DNA of 64,000 bases from positions 163,816-227,815 of the forward strand of contig NZ_JACHXU010000010.1 in the NCBI RefSeq assembly GCF_014192335.1, in the 5' to 3' direction. The notes beneath the pieces are model-generated. The model worked only from the letters and a program-made list of their open reading frames with translations, searched no databases and was not told the DNA's origin. Of this stretch, positions 26,255 to 35,907 are shown in pieces. The DNA is from Aporhodopirellula rubra (lineage in GTDB: Bacteria; Planctomycetota; Planctomycetia; Pirellulales; Pirellulaceae). How positions within the stretch are numbered: position 1 is the first letter of the stretch; each line of letters starts with the position of its first letter. A program made the translations under genes and the position numbers.

Positions 26255-27500
26255 CGTTGGACGACGATGCGACGGTGTGCGGTTGTACCGCGGGCAATCG
26301 TGTCACGTGCGGGGCGGGCTGAGGCGTGACATGGCAATCGCTGGTCACGTCAGCGGCATGTTTCATCATCGACGGGCGTTTTTCCGCATAGATGCGGTGC
26401 ATCAGGTTTTCGTAACCGTCGACCATCGACGTCAGAGATCCCGTCTCGATCACGAGTTCTCGGCCCTGTTCGCCCATCGATCGGCGAGTGCCGGGATCGT
26501 TGAGCAGTTGCGAAATCGCGTTGGCGAATCCTTCGACGTCTTCGCTTTCGACGAGCAACCCGGTGTGGTCGGGGATCACGGTTTCGGAGATCGATCCGAC
26601 GTTGGTGGATACCACGGGGGTGGCACAGGCGAGTGCTTCCAAAATTGATACCGGGGAGGCTTCGTTGAGCGAACACAACGTGAAGACATCCATCGCGGCG
26701 AGCAGACGCGGCGTGTCGGATCGGTTACCCAACAAATGAACGCGGTCGACAACCCCGAGTTGTTCCCGAAGCGGCTCGATCGTCGCGCGTTCGGGGCCTT
26801 CGCCAATGATCAGCGTGTGCAGGTCAGGGTGCCACTCACGCAACCTCGCGGCCGCTTTCACTAGCATGGAGTGATTCTTTTCGTGACGCAGGGCCGCGAC
26901 GAGTCCGATGACTTGGGCGTTTGCCGGGATTCCGAGTTCGTCGAAGACCGATTGACGGGCATCCGGATCAGGGCAGAACCGATCGCAATCGACTCCGTTA
27001 CGAATGACGTTAACTTTCGAGGCAGGAAACTTTTCGAATTCTCGCAAGAAATTCCCGTGCGATTGCGCGACACCGATGAACGCGTCGGTGATGGGCGTGA
27101 GCAATCGATTGAGTTTGCCGACGCCGTCGGGCCATCCGGTCGAGTGCAATGCGGAAGCGATCACGGGGACACCCGCTAATTTAGCGGCCAGACGTCCCCA
27201 AAACATTTTGTCACCGGCGCCGACCGTGATCACCACGTCGGCTCCACGCTTTCGCAGCAGTTTCGCGATGCGTGAAACCACCGCCACGTCGTACTTGCCG
27301 CCGATTAATCCCGAGTGGACGGGGAATTCGGCCGCGATCTCTTCGCCGAGTGGTCCGGCCTCTTTGAGACAGATGACTTCGGGGCGTACGCGATCGGGAT
27401 CCATGCGACGCATTAGATTGACGAGCAGAGTTTCAGCGCCACCGACGGGCATCGACGTGATAACGAAACAGCAGGTAAGTGGATGGCTCAATCGAGTCAT
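26238..27500 (-). CDS. Glycosyltransferase family 4 protein
   Basis: The 420-residue protein is a GT-B retaining glycosyltransferase. The N-terminal CCFVITSMPVGGAETLLVNL carries the GGAE loop. VINVIRNGVDCDRF-type residues begin the second Rossmann domain, followed by VIGLVAALRHEKNH, HTLIIGEGPER and the nucleotide-sugar site SLNEASPVSILEALACATPVV (the spaced pair of glutamates). The donor and acceptor are unknown. The polysaccharide deacetylase gene begins upstream on the same strand and ends 14 bases before it, so the two probably act together in cell-surface or exopolysaccharide assembly. The last 60 residues are low-complexity. ATG 27500 is chosen because the first strand follows it directly. 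Confidence 0.88.
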   Translation of the reverse strand: MTRLSHPLTCCFVITSMPVGGAETLLVNLMRRMDPDRVRPEVICLKEAGPLGEEIAAEFPVHSGLIGGKYDVAVVSRIAKLLRKRGADVVITVGAGDKMFWGRLAAKLAGVPVIASALHSTGWPDGVGKLNRLLTPITDAFIGVAQSHGNFLREFEKFPASKVNVIRNGVDCDRFCPDPDARQSVFDELGIPANAQVIGLVAALRHEKNHSMLVKAAARLREWHPDLHTLIIGEGPERATIEPLREQLGVVDRVHLLGNRSDTPRLLAAMDVFTLCSLNEASPVSILEALACATPVVSTNVGSISETVIPDHTGLLVESEDVEGFANAISQLLNDPGTRRSMGEQGRELVIETGSLTSMVDGYENLMHRIYAEKRPSMMKHAADVTSDCHVTPQPAPHVTRLPAVQPHTVASSSNVMTTS

Positions 27501-27514
27501 ATAGAACAGAACAG

Positions 27515-28561
27515 TTAGGCTTGAAGAGGTGTTTTTGGAAGGAGCGACGAACCACCGAGGAGTGATGCGTTCTCGAGCAAATCGGCCGCGGTCACGATCG
27601 CGGTGCGATTGTTCACGGGGCACGCCGAAGACGGTGATCGCAATTCGCGTTCGGCGATCACATCTTCGGTCGGCAGTTTTGGGGTTTGACGTAGTTTGCG
27701 TTCATCAAAGCTGAGCCAATTCCGGAGACGGATGAAATCGGGGTCGCCATGGATGCGTCGAATGTGAAACGGATCGTCGCCGACCATGTTGTAACCGCCG
27801 TACGCGCTGCAGATCCCACGCAGGCCACAATCACGAGCGGTTTGCATCACGGCGGGACGCATTTGTTGCGGCAGTCCGTAGGGGACGGCGAAGTAGTTGA
27901 CGCGTTCGCCGATCATGATTTCGAGATCCATCTTAGCGTCAACGATTTCGGTCTCGAGTTCGCTGCGCGTCGTAATGCGACTGAAGTCAGCGTGGTTGGC
28001 CGTATGCAGTCCGATTTCGATACCGCAATGGGATGCCGCACGCAGTTGCTCGATCGTGTTGACGTCGAGCGGGCATCGATTCTCAACGTCATGTGCGAAC
28101 GGTCGTCCGCTACGTACGTGTTCGGTCGCGACGAAGTACGTGCACGGGATACGGTTGCAAATCAGCCACGGGATGGCGAAACGCATGTTTTCTGCGTAGC
28201 CGTCGTCGAACGTGATGGCGATCGCCGGGCGAGGCGAACGTTTTTGTTGTAGTCGCGTTTGCGCTTCACCGAGCGAGATGATTTCAAAATGTTCGCGGCA
28301 GTATTCGATGTGCCGGACGAATTGGTCTCTCGAAATGGTCCACTCGTTCGGGTGAGTGTCCGCGACCCGGTGATAGAACAACACCGAAATCGGAGCACGG
28401 TTTTCCTCGGTGAGTTCGCGCATTCGTATCGCCCGTCGATGACGACTCAACGAATATCGAGTGCTCAAGGCGAGGGAACGAAAGAGATTCACGAGAGGGG
28501 CAATCGGCGAGCGGAAGAGGCCAGACACGAAATGAGCGGGGGGTTGGCCGAGGCCGATCAC
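27515..28561 (-). CDS. Polysaccharide deacetylase (NodB/CE4 family)
   Basis: The 348-residue protein carries the NodB homology domain: PISVLFYHRVAD, the catalytic AITFDDGYAEN with the DD pair, the metal-binding GIEIGLHTANHADF (HxxxH), and FAVPYGLP near the fourth motif. Such enzymes remove acetyl groups from N-acetylated sugars, usually at the envelope. The N-terminal 45 residues are basic and contain a weak hydrophobic stretch. The GTG at 28561 is used because the LRSLALST..SLSRHRR segment looks conserved in character, but the ATG at 28423 is an alternative. It is transcribed with the glycosyltransferase. Confidence 0.85.
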   Translation of the reverse strand: MIGLGQPPAHFVSGLFRSPIAPLVNLFRSLALSTRYSLSRHRRAIRMRELTEENRAPISVLFYHRVADTHPNEWTISRDQFVRHIEYCREHFEIISLGEAQTRLQQKRSPRPAIAITFDDGYAENMRFAIPWLICNRIPCTYFVATEHVRSGRPFAHDVENRCPLDVNTIEQLRAASHCGIEIGLHTANHADFSRITTRSELETEIVDAKMDLEIMIGERVNYFAVPYGLPQQMRPAVMQTARDCGLRGICSAYGGYNMVGDDPFHIRRIHGDPDFIRLRNWLSFDERKLRQTPKLPTEDVIAERELRSPSSACPVNNRTAIVTAADLLENASLLGGSSLLPKTPLQA

Positions 28562-28722
28562 CGTCGCTATCTATTTTGTAAGTCACGCCTGCCCCCCGAG
28601 CGGTATCCCTGTCAAACTGTCTCCATGCTCAATGTGAAATGATGTCTGATTGTGTAGGTTAAGCCTGTTCTATCGATTGCGCGATCCGGTCGCGTATCGT
28701 TTCGTTCTTCTCATCCTCGAAA

Positions 28723-30039
28723 ATGACCGTGTCTCCTACCTCGCGTGCTCCTCGGATTGTCGTCATTGGTGCCGGTGCGGCTGGGATGATGGCCGCGGCG
28801 GTGGCGTCGAGACGACAGTGTGATGTTACTCTTCTGGAGAAGAATCGAAAGACGGGAGTGAAAATCCTGATGTCGGGCGGAACCCGGTGCAATCTCACGC
28901 ACGACACCGATGCACGCGGGATCACGGAAGCGTTCGGGCACGCAAAACGGTTTCTGCAACCGAGTGTGGGTAAGTTCACTCCGACCGAAGTGATCGAGCA
29001 CTTCACACGCCTCGGGGTTGCGACGAAACGGGAGGCAACCGGCAAAATTTTTCCTCTCAGCAACCGAGCCCTCGATGTGCGTGATGCGTTGCACCGGGAC
29101 ATGATCAATGCGGGCGTGCGGTTGGAAATGGAATCGCCGGTGCAGAGTATCCGGCGTACCGACGCGGGCGAGTGGATCGTGGCGACGCGTTCCCCCAAAG
29201 GGGAACACGAATTGGTTGCGGATCGTGTCATCGTCACCGCCGGCGGACGCAGTTGGCCTGGATGTGGAACGACGGGGGACGCCTACGAATGGCTCGAGGG
29301 GCTCGGGCACACGATCGTCCGCACCCGACCCGCGTTGGTGCCGCTGGTCGGTGGTACCGATGCGACGCGTGGTTTGTCAGGTTTGACGCTGGACGATGTC
29401 GTTGCCGAGGTGCACGACAATGCGACCGCGTCGTCGAAACGTCCGCTCGTTCGTCGCCGCGCGTCGTGGTTGTTCACGCATTTTGGTTTTTCAGGACCGG
29501 CGGCGATGGACGTCAGTGGCACGATGACCGCCGCGGAATCGATCCGAGATCGACGTTTGCAATTGGATCTGGTTCCCGAGGTTGCCGAGTCCGAATTGCG
29601 AGAAATGTTTTCTCGTCGGAGCGGTTCGTCGGCGAAACAAACGGTCGCGTCCATGATCTCCTCGTGGCTGCCTTCTCGATTGGTAAACGAAGTCGCTGTT
29701 GCGTGTGGTGCGAGGACCGAGGTCGGTGACAAACCCCTGGCGGAATTCTCAGCCGCGTCGCTGAATCAGCTGATCGAACATCTCAAACGGTGGAAACTGC
29801 CCGTCCATGACACTCGCGGGTTTGCCAAGGCGGAAGTCACCGCGGGCGGCGTGTCCTTGAAGGATGTCGATCCCCGGACCATGCACAGTCGCCGTGTCGA
29901 CGGGTTGTACATCGCCGGCGAGGTTCTCGATGTTGACGGATGGATCGGCGGATACAACTTTCAAGCCGCGTTCAGCACCGGGCGGGCGGCGGCAATCGCG
30001 GCATCCGAACCGATTTCTGAGTTGCCGGAATCCAAATAG
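28723..30039 (+). CDS. NAD(P)/FAD-dependent oxidoreductase, HI0933/BaiN-like family
   Basis: The 438-residue flavoprotein has an N-terminal FAD-binding glycine motif (VVIGAGAAGMMAA, residues 13-25), LLEKNRKTGVKILMSGGTRCNLTHD, and a central VTAGGRSWPGCGTTGDAYEW, typical of the HI0933 family. The end contains TAGGVSLKDVDPRTMHSR, GLYIAGEVLDVDGWIGGYNFQAAFSTG, the FAD-contacting C-terminal block. The physiological substrate is unknown; the relative BaiN is a bile-acid enzyme but most homologues are uncharacterised. It stands alone, divergent from the deacetylase gene over 161 bases. Confidence 0.9.
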   Translation: MTVSPTSRAPRIVVIGAGAAGMMAAAVASRRQCDVTLLEKNRKTGVKILMSGGTRCNLTHDTDARGITEAFGHAKRFLQPSVGKFTPTEVIEHFTRLGVATKREATGKIFPLSNRALDVRDALHRDMINAGVRLEMESPVQSIRRTDAGEWIVATRSPKGEHELVADRVIVTAGGRSWPGCGTTGDAYEWLEGLGHTIVRTRPALVPLVGGTDATRGLSGLTLDDVVAEVHDNATASSKRPLVRRRASWLFTHFGFSGPAAMDVSGTMTAAESIRDRRLQLDLVPEVAESELREMFSRRSGSSAKQTVASMISSWLPSRLVNEVAVACGARTEVGDKPLAEFSAASLNQLIEHLKRWKLPVHDTRGFAKAEVTAGGVSLKDVDPRTMHSRRVDGLYIAGEVLDVDGWIGGYNFQAAFSTGRAAAIAASEPISELPESK

Positions 30040-30159
30040 ACGCGTGAGGCGAAAAGGGCACGCCCGAATTTACGGCGGTCTCCAGCCTCCTCGATAGAAT
30101 CGGTATACTTAAACGAAAGCAATGCGATTCATCCCCTCTCACTCTCGCGAGATCAACAC

Positions 30160-31650
30160 ATGAGCGTCGCCGCCACCACTCAATTGCTGCCCGGAGTCGA
30201 AGCGTTCTTGAGCCAGAGTCCGTTTCCGAGCTTTGTTGCCGGCAAGAATTTTCCCGCCGCCAGTGGCCAGATGGTGAAGACGATGGATCCGGGGTCGGGT
30301 GAGACGATCGCGGAGATTCACGACCTCAGTGCCGAAGAAGTCGATCGCGCCGTGCAACTCGCGTCGGACGCCTTTCCCGCTTGGTCCGGACTGTCGAAGT
30401 CGGATCGCCGTGCGATCCTGTTGCGGCTCGCCGACGCGGTGGAAGAACACAAACCGGTCATCGCCCAAATCGAAGCCCTCGATGCGGGAAAGATCGAAGC
30501 CCAGGCTCAGGGGGACGTGCAGAACTTTGTCGACACGCTGCGATACTTCGTCGGTTTGGCAGACAAAGTCGAGACGCGTGAAAAGATCGACGCTCCCGGT
30601 TTCGACGCGTGGAAGTATCGGCAACCGTGGGGCGCCTGTGCGTTTATCTTTCCTTGGAACTTTCCGTTTCTGTTGATCGGTTGGGGGATCTCGCCGGCGC
30701 TGGCGGCCGGAAATACGGTGGTCATCAAGCCCGCCGAAGACACGTCGCTGTCCGCAATTTATTTGGCCCGTTTGGCGAAAGAAGTCGGTGTGCCCGACGG
30801 CGTGATCAACGTCATCACTGGTCGCGGGGCGACATCGGGCGCGGCGCTTTCGAATAACACGCAAATCAAACGCATGTCGTTCACGGGGTCGCCGGAAGTC
30901 GGTCGCTTGGTCGGCGAAGCGTGCGGCCGGAATCTTGTGCCAGTCAAACTCGAGCTCGGCGGCAAAGGTGCAGCGGTTGTGTTCGATGACGTCGATGTTG
31001 CCGAGACCGCCGAGAAATTGGTCGGTGCGATCACGTTCCATTCCGGACAGGTCTGTTGTGACGCAACGCGTTGGCTGGTTCATCGCGACATTTACGACGA
31101 GTTCACCAAGGAATGCGTCAAGCGAATGGCAACCATTCGTGTCGGACACCCGCTCGACCCGAACAGCGACATGGGACCGGTCGTCAACGCGAACCAGCGT
31201 TCTCGCGTGCTCGGGTATCTCGAAAAAGGTAAGGCCGGTGGCGCCTCTTGTTTGTGCGGCGGTGGAGAAGCCCCAGTGGACGGTTTCAAAGGAAACTACA
31301 TCCAGCCGGCGTTGCTCTCCGGATCACTCGACAACGTTGCCGCCCGTGAAGAAATTTTCGGCCCGGTCGCCTACATCGCGACGTTCGAGAACGAAGAGGA
31401 GGCGATCGAGATGGTCAACGACACCGACTACGGGCTCGCCAACAGTGTTTGGACGAACGACAAAGACCGTGCCAACCGGGTCGCCGAGGCCATGGTTGCC
31501 GGGAACAGTTGGATCAACGCTCACAACGTTTTCGCTCAAGGCGTGCCTTACGGTGGCGTGAATAAGAGCGGCATGGGCGGAGGTGTCCTTTCGCCGGAGA
31601 CGCTGATGGATTATTACCGTAGCACTTCGGTCGTTCGACCGCTGAGCTGA
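30160..31650 (+). CDS. Aldehyde dehydrogenase family protein
   Basis: The 496-residue enzyme has the ALDH superfamily motifs: PWGACAFIFPWNFP, NTVVIKPAEDTSLSA, the MSFTGSPEVGRLV NAD(P) loop, catalytic glutamate in KLELGGKGAAVVF and catalytic cysteine in FHSGQVCCDATR. The end contains FGPVAYIATFENEEEAIEM and PYGGVNKSGMGGG. Overall it resembles betaine-aldehyde/phenylacetaldehyde-type dehydrogenases, but the exact aldehyde cannot be read from the sequence. It is followed 44 bases later by the elongation factor gene, so a transcript linking them is possible but functionally unexplained. Confidence 0.9.
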   Translation: MSVAATTQLLPGVEAFLSQSPFPSFVAGKNFPAASGQMVKTMDPGSGETIAEIHDLSAEEVDRAVQLASDAFPAWSGLSKSDRRAILLRLADAVEEHKPVIAQIEALDAGKIEAQAQGDVQNFVDTLRYFVGLADKVETREKIDAPGFDAWKYRQPWGACAFIFPWNFPFLLIGWGISPALAAGNTVVIKPAEDTSLSAIYLARLAKEVGVPDGVINVITGRGATSGAALSNNTQIKRMSFTGSPEVGRLVGEACGRNLVPVKLELGGKGAAVVFDDVDVAETAEKLVGAITFHSGQVCCDATRWLVHRDIYDEFTKECVKRMATIRVGHPLDPNSDMGPVVNANQRSRVLGYLEKGKAGGASCLCGGGEAPVDGFKGNYIQPALLSGSLDNVAAREEIFGPVAYIATFENEEEAIEMVNDTDYGLANSVWTNDKDRANRVAEAMVAGNSWINAHNVFAQGVPYGGVNKSGMGGGVLSPETLMDYYRSTSVVRPLS

Positions 31651-31694
31651 GGTTCGACCACGGCTATTCCTAACTCCTCCACTCGAAAGTCAAA

Positions 31695-32258
31695 ATGCTC
31701 GCCAAAGATGTAAAAACGGGAACCGTCGTGGTTCATGAGGGCAACCCTTGTGTGATCAAGGGCATTACCGTGAACTCCCCGTCGGCTCGAGGAGCCGCGA
31801 CACTCTACAAGTTCCAAGCCCGCAATCTGCTGACTCGGAACAAAGTCGACATCACGATGAAGGGGACCGACGTGATGAACGAAGCGGACTTCTCACGCCG
31901 TGAAGTCCAAATGCTTTACACGGACCCGACTCACCTGTTCTTGATGGACAAAGAGGATTTTCAACAGTACGAGGTTCCGGTCGAAGACGTCGAGGAAGAA
32001 CTGCCGTACATCACCGAAGGGTTGGAGGGCATCCGTGCGATGATCTACAACGACGCCTGCGTGGGATTGGAATTGCCCACCGCCGTCGAGCTGACCATCA
32101 CGCAGTGCGACCCTGGCGTCAAAGGCAACTCGGCGACCTCGCGTACCAAACCGGCGACCCTGGAAACGGGATTGATCGTCCAGGTCCCCGAGTACATCAA
32201 AGAAGGCGAGCGTTTGAAAATTGACACCCGCACGGGCGATTTCCTAGCCCGCGCGTAG
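31695..32258 (+). CDS. efpL: Elongation factor P-like protein, EfpL (YeiP) type
   Basis: The 187-residue protein has three EF-P-like beta domains. The N-terminal tip reads NSPSARGAATLYKF with Arg32, matching the SPTARGAATLYK loop of E. coli YeiP/EfpL rather than the PGKG/PGRG loop of canonical EF-P. The C-terminal part has GVKGNSATSRTKPATLETGL, IQVPEYIKEGERLKIDTRTGDF, also YeiP-like. EF-P family proteins relieve ribosome stalling at polyproline stretches; EfpL acts without lysylation, using its arginine tip. The gene is complete. Whether a canonical efp exists elsewhere is not visible here. Confidence 0.88.
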   Translation: MLAKDVKTGTVVVHEGNPCVIKGITVNSPSARGAATLYKFQARNLLTRNKVDITMKGTDVMNEADFSRREVQMLYTDPTHLFLMDKEDFQQYEVPVEDVEEELPYITEGLEGIRAMIYNDACVGLELPTAVELTITQCDPGVKGNSATSRTKPATLETGLIVQVPEYIKEGERLKIDTRTGDFLARA

Positions 32259-32384
32259 TGCAGCCTAACTTGGTGCCGCCGGCGCGCGTGTCACGCGGTC
32301 GTTGAGAGCAACATCTGATGCGCTCCCGTGAATGCAAACGCCGTGTTGTGAAACGATCGGCGTCGTAACAAATGCGAAAATCGG

Positions 32385-35300
32385 TTACACGCCACCTTCC
32401 GCTTGAAAGCGGACCGTGGCGTCGGCCGGTTTGAACTCGACTCGGATTCCCTGCGGGTGTTCGCTCGGTCGCAGTCGCAGTGTGACGGCATGACGTCCGA
32501 CGTCGAGGCGGACCGGCGATGCGGGGTCAGACAACTTTTGGTCGTCGATCCAGAACTCGAGTGAGCCGCCGGATTCGATCGCCAGTTCGACTTGGCCTGC
32601 CACCAACACATTGACGAAACCACGGGCGATCACGGACTCGTTCGCGGGCATGTCTTCGCGCGGCAACACGCCGTCGACTTTGCTGTACGCGGTCATCCAT
32701 GCCGCGTCATCGTCAGCAGGCAGTGTTTTCGCGTCGAAGGCCGTTCTCTTTTCAGACGCCTCGAGCAACCGCCATTTGCGGAAAACGGGCGTCTCGTTGT
32801 TGGCGTACGGTCCGGGTGTACCGAGTACGGATAAGAATTTGGCGAGGTCCAAAAACTCGGGTCGGTCGTTGAGTTGATCGGCCAATCCGGCGGGCATCGC
32901 GGACGGTTGCGGACGCTCGAATTCGACTTCGTCCGCATCGATTCGAATTTCTTTGCCCCCTGCCGCGGCGTCCCGCACGACGATCTCTTTGTCGTTTTGA
33001 AAGGTCACGATCCCTGTCTGCACGGACCCATCGGCGAGCAGGAAGAGTTTGTTCTCGTAATGCTCCGCGATGGCGGCGTTCGGATGAAGGATCGACTCGA
33101 TCAAGTATCCCGGCTTCGCGGCGGCCCCGACGGCGACAAGGTTCGGTCCGATCTCGGCTCCGGCCGAACCGATCGCATGACAATTGGTGCACGCGAGCGT
33201 TTTGCGGCGATAGATCAGTTCACCTCGCGCGGCGTCACCATGTTCGGCAACGTCTTTGGCCAGTATCGCTGGATCTTCCGCGAGCAGTGATGCACTCAGC
33301 GACGCGTTCGTCGCTGCGGGCAACTGATCGATGATTGCGTTGGGCAGGGAACCGGTTTCGCGATGAAACTCGCGCAGCCGTGAGACGACGGCGGGATGAA
33401 TGTTTGCATTGGTGAGTGCTTTGCTTAACGCTTCGGTGCCTTCACGCTGGCGAACGATTGCTTCGATGAGTGGAACGACGTCCGCGTCGCCGGGATCTTC
33501 GGCCAGCAGTTCTGTGCTCAATGAGACGCTGAGGTCAAGGTTGCAATGGGCGAGTCCCGCGATTGCCGCGAGTTTTCCGGCGAGGTCACCGTCGCCGGCG
33601 AGTTGCACCAGATTCGATTCGTAACGTGGGTTCGTTTTCGCGAGAGCAACGGCCAGAGCCCTCCGGACCACCGTTCGTTGACCACTGTCACGCAGACCGG
33701 CCAACTCGGCACGGCCGGCCACACGCCATGCTCCCAGGTTTTGCACCGCGGCAACCGCAACGGCTTCGTTCGGATGAGTCGTCAGCGTGGACAATTTGCG
33801 GAGCGATCGAGTGGTCGATCTCGGCCATTTCGAATCAGACAACTCCTGTAGCGTCGCCAACAACGCGAGCGAGGTTTCCGTCGACAACCGCGATTGGCCT
33901 TTCGTCAACGCATCGACCAAGGTGCGGATGTCCGCATCGCTCGCGGATTTGCGAATCTGCGATTGGATCTCCGCGATTTCTTTTTCGGTGGGAGAGTCGT
34001 TGTCGAGGAAAGCGGTAAGACGTTTTTCCAGACCGACGCCGACACCTCGTTCGACATATTCCTGGTGCGAGGGTTTTGCAAACTGCAACCGTCCCGCGTC
34101 CAATGCTGGGCGCCAATAGGGTTCCAGTGCCGACATCGTTTGCGGCAAAGCATGGTCGAGGAACGAATCGCCAGGATGGTTTAGCGAGTTCAGTGCCGCC
34201 ACGAACGCCTCGGCTTGTGGGATGAAGCCCGCCGACAACACCGCTTCCATGCGTGTTCGAGGAAACGGATCGTCGCTGGCCTTAGCGATCATTGCAATCG
34301 GATCGGACAGGTCTGCATGCCAGTACCGAATCACGCGTGCGCCGGCGGAACGTGCGTGTCCGTCCTCTGCATTGAGGACGCGGGTGAGCACATTCTCGCT
34401 GGATCGCTCGACGTTTTGTATCGCCCACATCGCCTCGACAATGTTCTGGTCGTAGCTCGGTTTTTCCGAATCGAGCGAATCGACCCATGCTTCGACTGCG
34501 GTGACGACCTCGTCTGGATCACGCAGACTGAGTTCGTAACGTGTTTGATGACGAACGAAATCCTCAGGGCTTTGCAAATGTTCGACCAATTCGTTGAGCG
34601 GCAAATCGGTGAGCTGAGTCGGTGTGACGAGCGGTCGTTCCTTGTGCGTGATTCGCCAAATGCGACCATGTTCGTGATCACGGCGAGGGTCACGGAAATC
34701 GTGCTGCGCGTGGTTGATGATCGAGTTGTACCAATCGGCGACATAGATCGCTCCGTCGGGGCCGATCTTCACATCGACGGGACGAAAGTTCGGGTGTTTG
34801 GACGTCATCAGTGGTTGCAATACGTTAGCGCTAAACCCGGCGCCGTTTTCGATCAACTCATACCGAATGACCGCTCGACTTTTGAACCGGCACGTTAACA
34901 GTTGTCCTTGCAAATCGTCACCGATGTGCGAGCCCGTTGCGAGGTCGCCGCCGCATTGCTTCTCTGTGCTGATCAGAGGTTTGATTTGCAGTTTGTCGCC
35001 GCTGTTGCCCGTCCATGGCGAGAGGTACATGATTCTCGGGTTGTTGACCATGAACGACTGCCCCCATCGATCGAAGACATGTCCCCAGGGATTGCCGCCG
35101 GTTCCGGTGCAGAAGACGCGGAGTTCTTGCGTCTTTGGATTGAATTGATAAACGCCACCGTTGAAATTGCGTACGACGCCGTACTGCGTTTCGACCTGAG
35201 CGTGCAGGAAGATGCCTTCCTGAAAATAGATCCATCCGCCAGGACCCCGCCGCCACGCGCTGATGGAGTGGTGGCTGTCTTCGATACCGAACCCCGTGAG

Positions 35301-35822
35301 CACCAGTTCTTTCACGTCGGCGACGTCATCACCGTCGGTATCTTTGAGAAAGAAAACGTCGGGTGATTGAGCGACGTAGCAACCGCCGTTGGCGAATTCG
35401 ATTCCCGTTGGTAAGTACAACCCGTCGGCGAACACGGTTGATTTGTCTGCCGCGCCGTCGCCATCGGTGTCCTCGAGAATAATGATTTTGTCGTTGGCGA
35501 CTTCGCCCGGTTTGAGTTGCGGGTATGCCCACGAACAGGCGACCCAAAGTCGACCGCGTGAATCCCAATGCATGTGGATGGGGTTAGCCAGCATCGGGTC
35601 GGATGCGAACAAGTTGACTTCGTATCCCGGCAGCAATTCGAAGTTTTCGCGTTCGGAGGCGGGATCGTGATTGTTCATCAGATCCAGGTCGGCTCCCCGT
35701 TGATTGGCAGTTTTGATCTTTGGCAATTCTTTCGCAGCCGCATCACCGGGAAACGAAACGGAGGCAACGAGAAACGCAATCAAAGCGAAGAATCGATGCG
35801 GCATAACGTGATGACTAAACAT
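32385..35822 (-). CDS. PVC-type haem-binding CxxCH protein with beta-propeller and HEAT-like region
   Basis: A protein of about 1,145 residues with a signal peptide (FALIAFLVASVSFPGDAAAKE). It has a PVC membrane-bound dehydrogenase domain (LLPGYEVNLFASDPMLANPI, DTDGDGAADKSTVFADGL, PDGAIYVADWYNSIINHAQH, about 80-450), a long helical repeat region (450-850) and a c-type haem site CTNCHAIG near residue 877 within GELIYRRKTLACTNC. A C-terminal beta region resembles PA14/galactose-binding domains. This is one of the characteristic giant planctomycete proteins; the propeller may be a sugar dehydrogenase-like catalytic domain feeding the haem, which is inferred. Starts at 35804 or 35822 (used here) are both possible. 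It ends the minus-strand run of exported enzymes. Confidence 0.88.
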   Translation of the reverse strand: MFSHHVMPHRFFALIAFLVASVSFPGDAAAKELPKIKTANQRGADLDLMNNHDPASERENFELLPGYEVNLFASDPMLANPIHMHWDSRGRLWVACSWAYPQLKPGEVANDKIIILEDTDGDGAADKSTVFADGLYLPTGIEFANGGCYVAQSPDVFFLKDTDGDDVADVKELVLTGFGIEDSHHSISAWRRGPGGWIYFQEGIFLHAQVETQYGVVRNFNGGVYQFNPKTQELRVFCTGTGGNPWGHVFDRWGQSFMVNNPRIMYLSPWTGNSGDKLQIKPLISTEKQCGGDLATGSHIGDDLQGQLLTCRFKSRAVIRYELIENGAGFSANVLQPLMTSKHPNFRPVDVKIGPDGAIYVADWYNSIINHAQHDFRDPRRDHEHGRIWRITHKERPLVTPTQLTDLPLNELVEHLQSPEDFVRHQTRYELSLRDPDEVVTAVEAWVDSLDSEKPSYDQNIVEAMWAIQNVERSSENVLTRVLNAEDGHARSAGARVIRYWHADLSDPIAMIAKASDDPFPRTRMEAVLSAGFIPQAEAFVAALNSLNHPGDSFLDHALPQTMSALEPYWRPALDAGRLQFAKPSHQEYVERGVGVGLEKRLTAFLDNDSPTEKEIAEIQSQIRKSASDADIRTLVDALTKGQSRLSTETSLALLATLQELSDSKWPRSTTRSLRKLSTLTTHPNEAVAVAAVQNLGAWRVAGRAELAGLRDSGQRTVVRRALAVALAKTNPRYESNLVQLAGDGDLAGKLAAIAGLAHCNLDLSVSLSTELLAEDPGDADVVPLIEAIVRQREGTEALSKALTNANIHPAVVSRLREFHRETGSLPNAIIDQLPAATNASLSASLLAEDPAILAKDVAEHGDAARGELIYRRKTLACTNCHAIGSAGAEIGPNLVAVGAAAKPGYLIESILHPNAAIAEHYENKLFLLADGSVQTGIVTFQNDKEIVVRDAAAGGKEIRIDADEVEFERPQPSAMPAGLADQLNDRPEFLDLAKFLSVLGTPGPYANNETPVFRKWRLLEASEKRTAFDAKTLPADDDAAWMTAYSKVDGVLPREDMPANESVIARGFVNVLVAGQVELAIESGGSLEFWIDDQKLSDPASPVRLDVGRHAVTLRLRPSEHPQGIRVEFKPADATVRFQAEGGV

Positions 35823-35907
35823 GGATTTGATTCGAAGGGGAATGAGTGCGGTGGTGGGGCAGTTTCGACGTGGAGCTTCATGGTCGTGACCGACAACGAG
35901 GTGCCCG

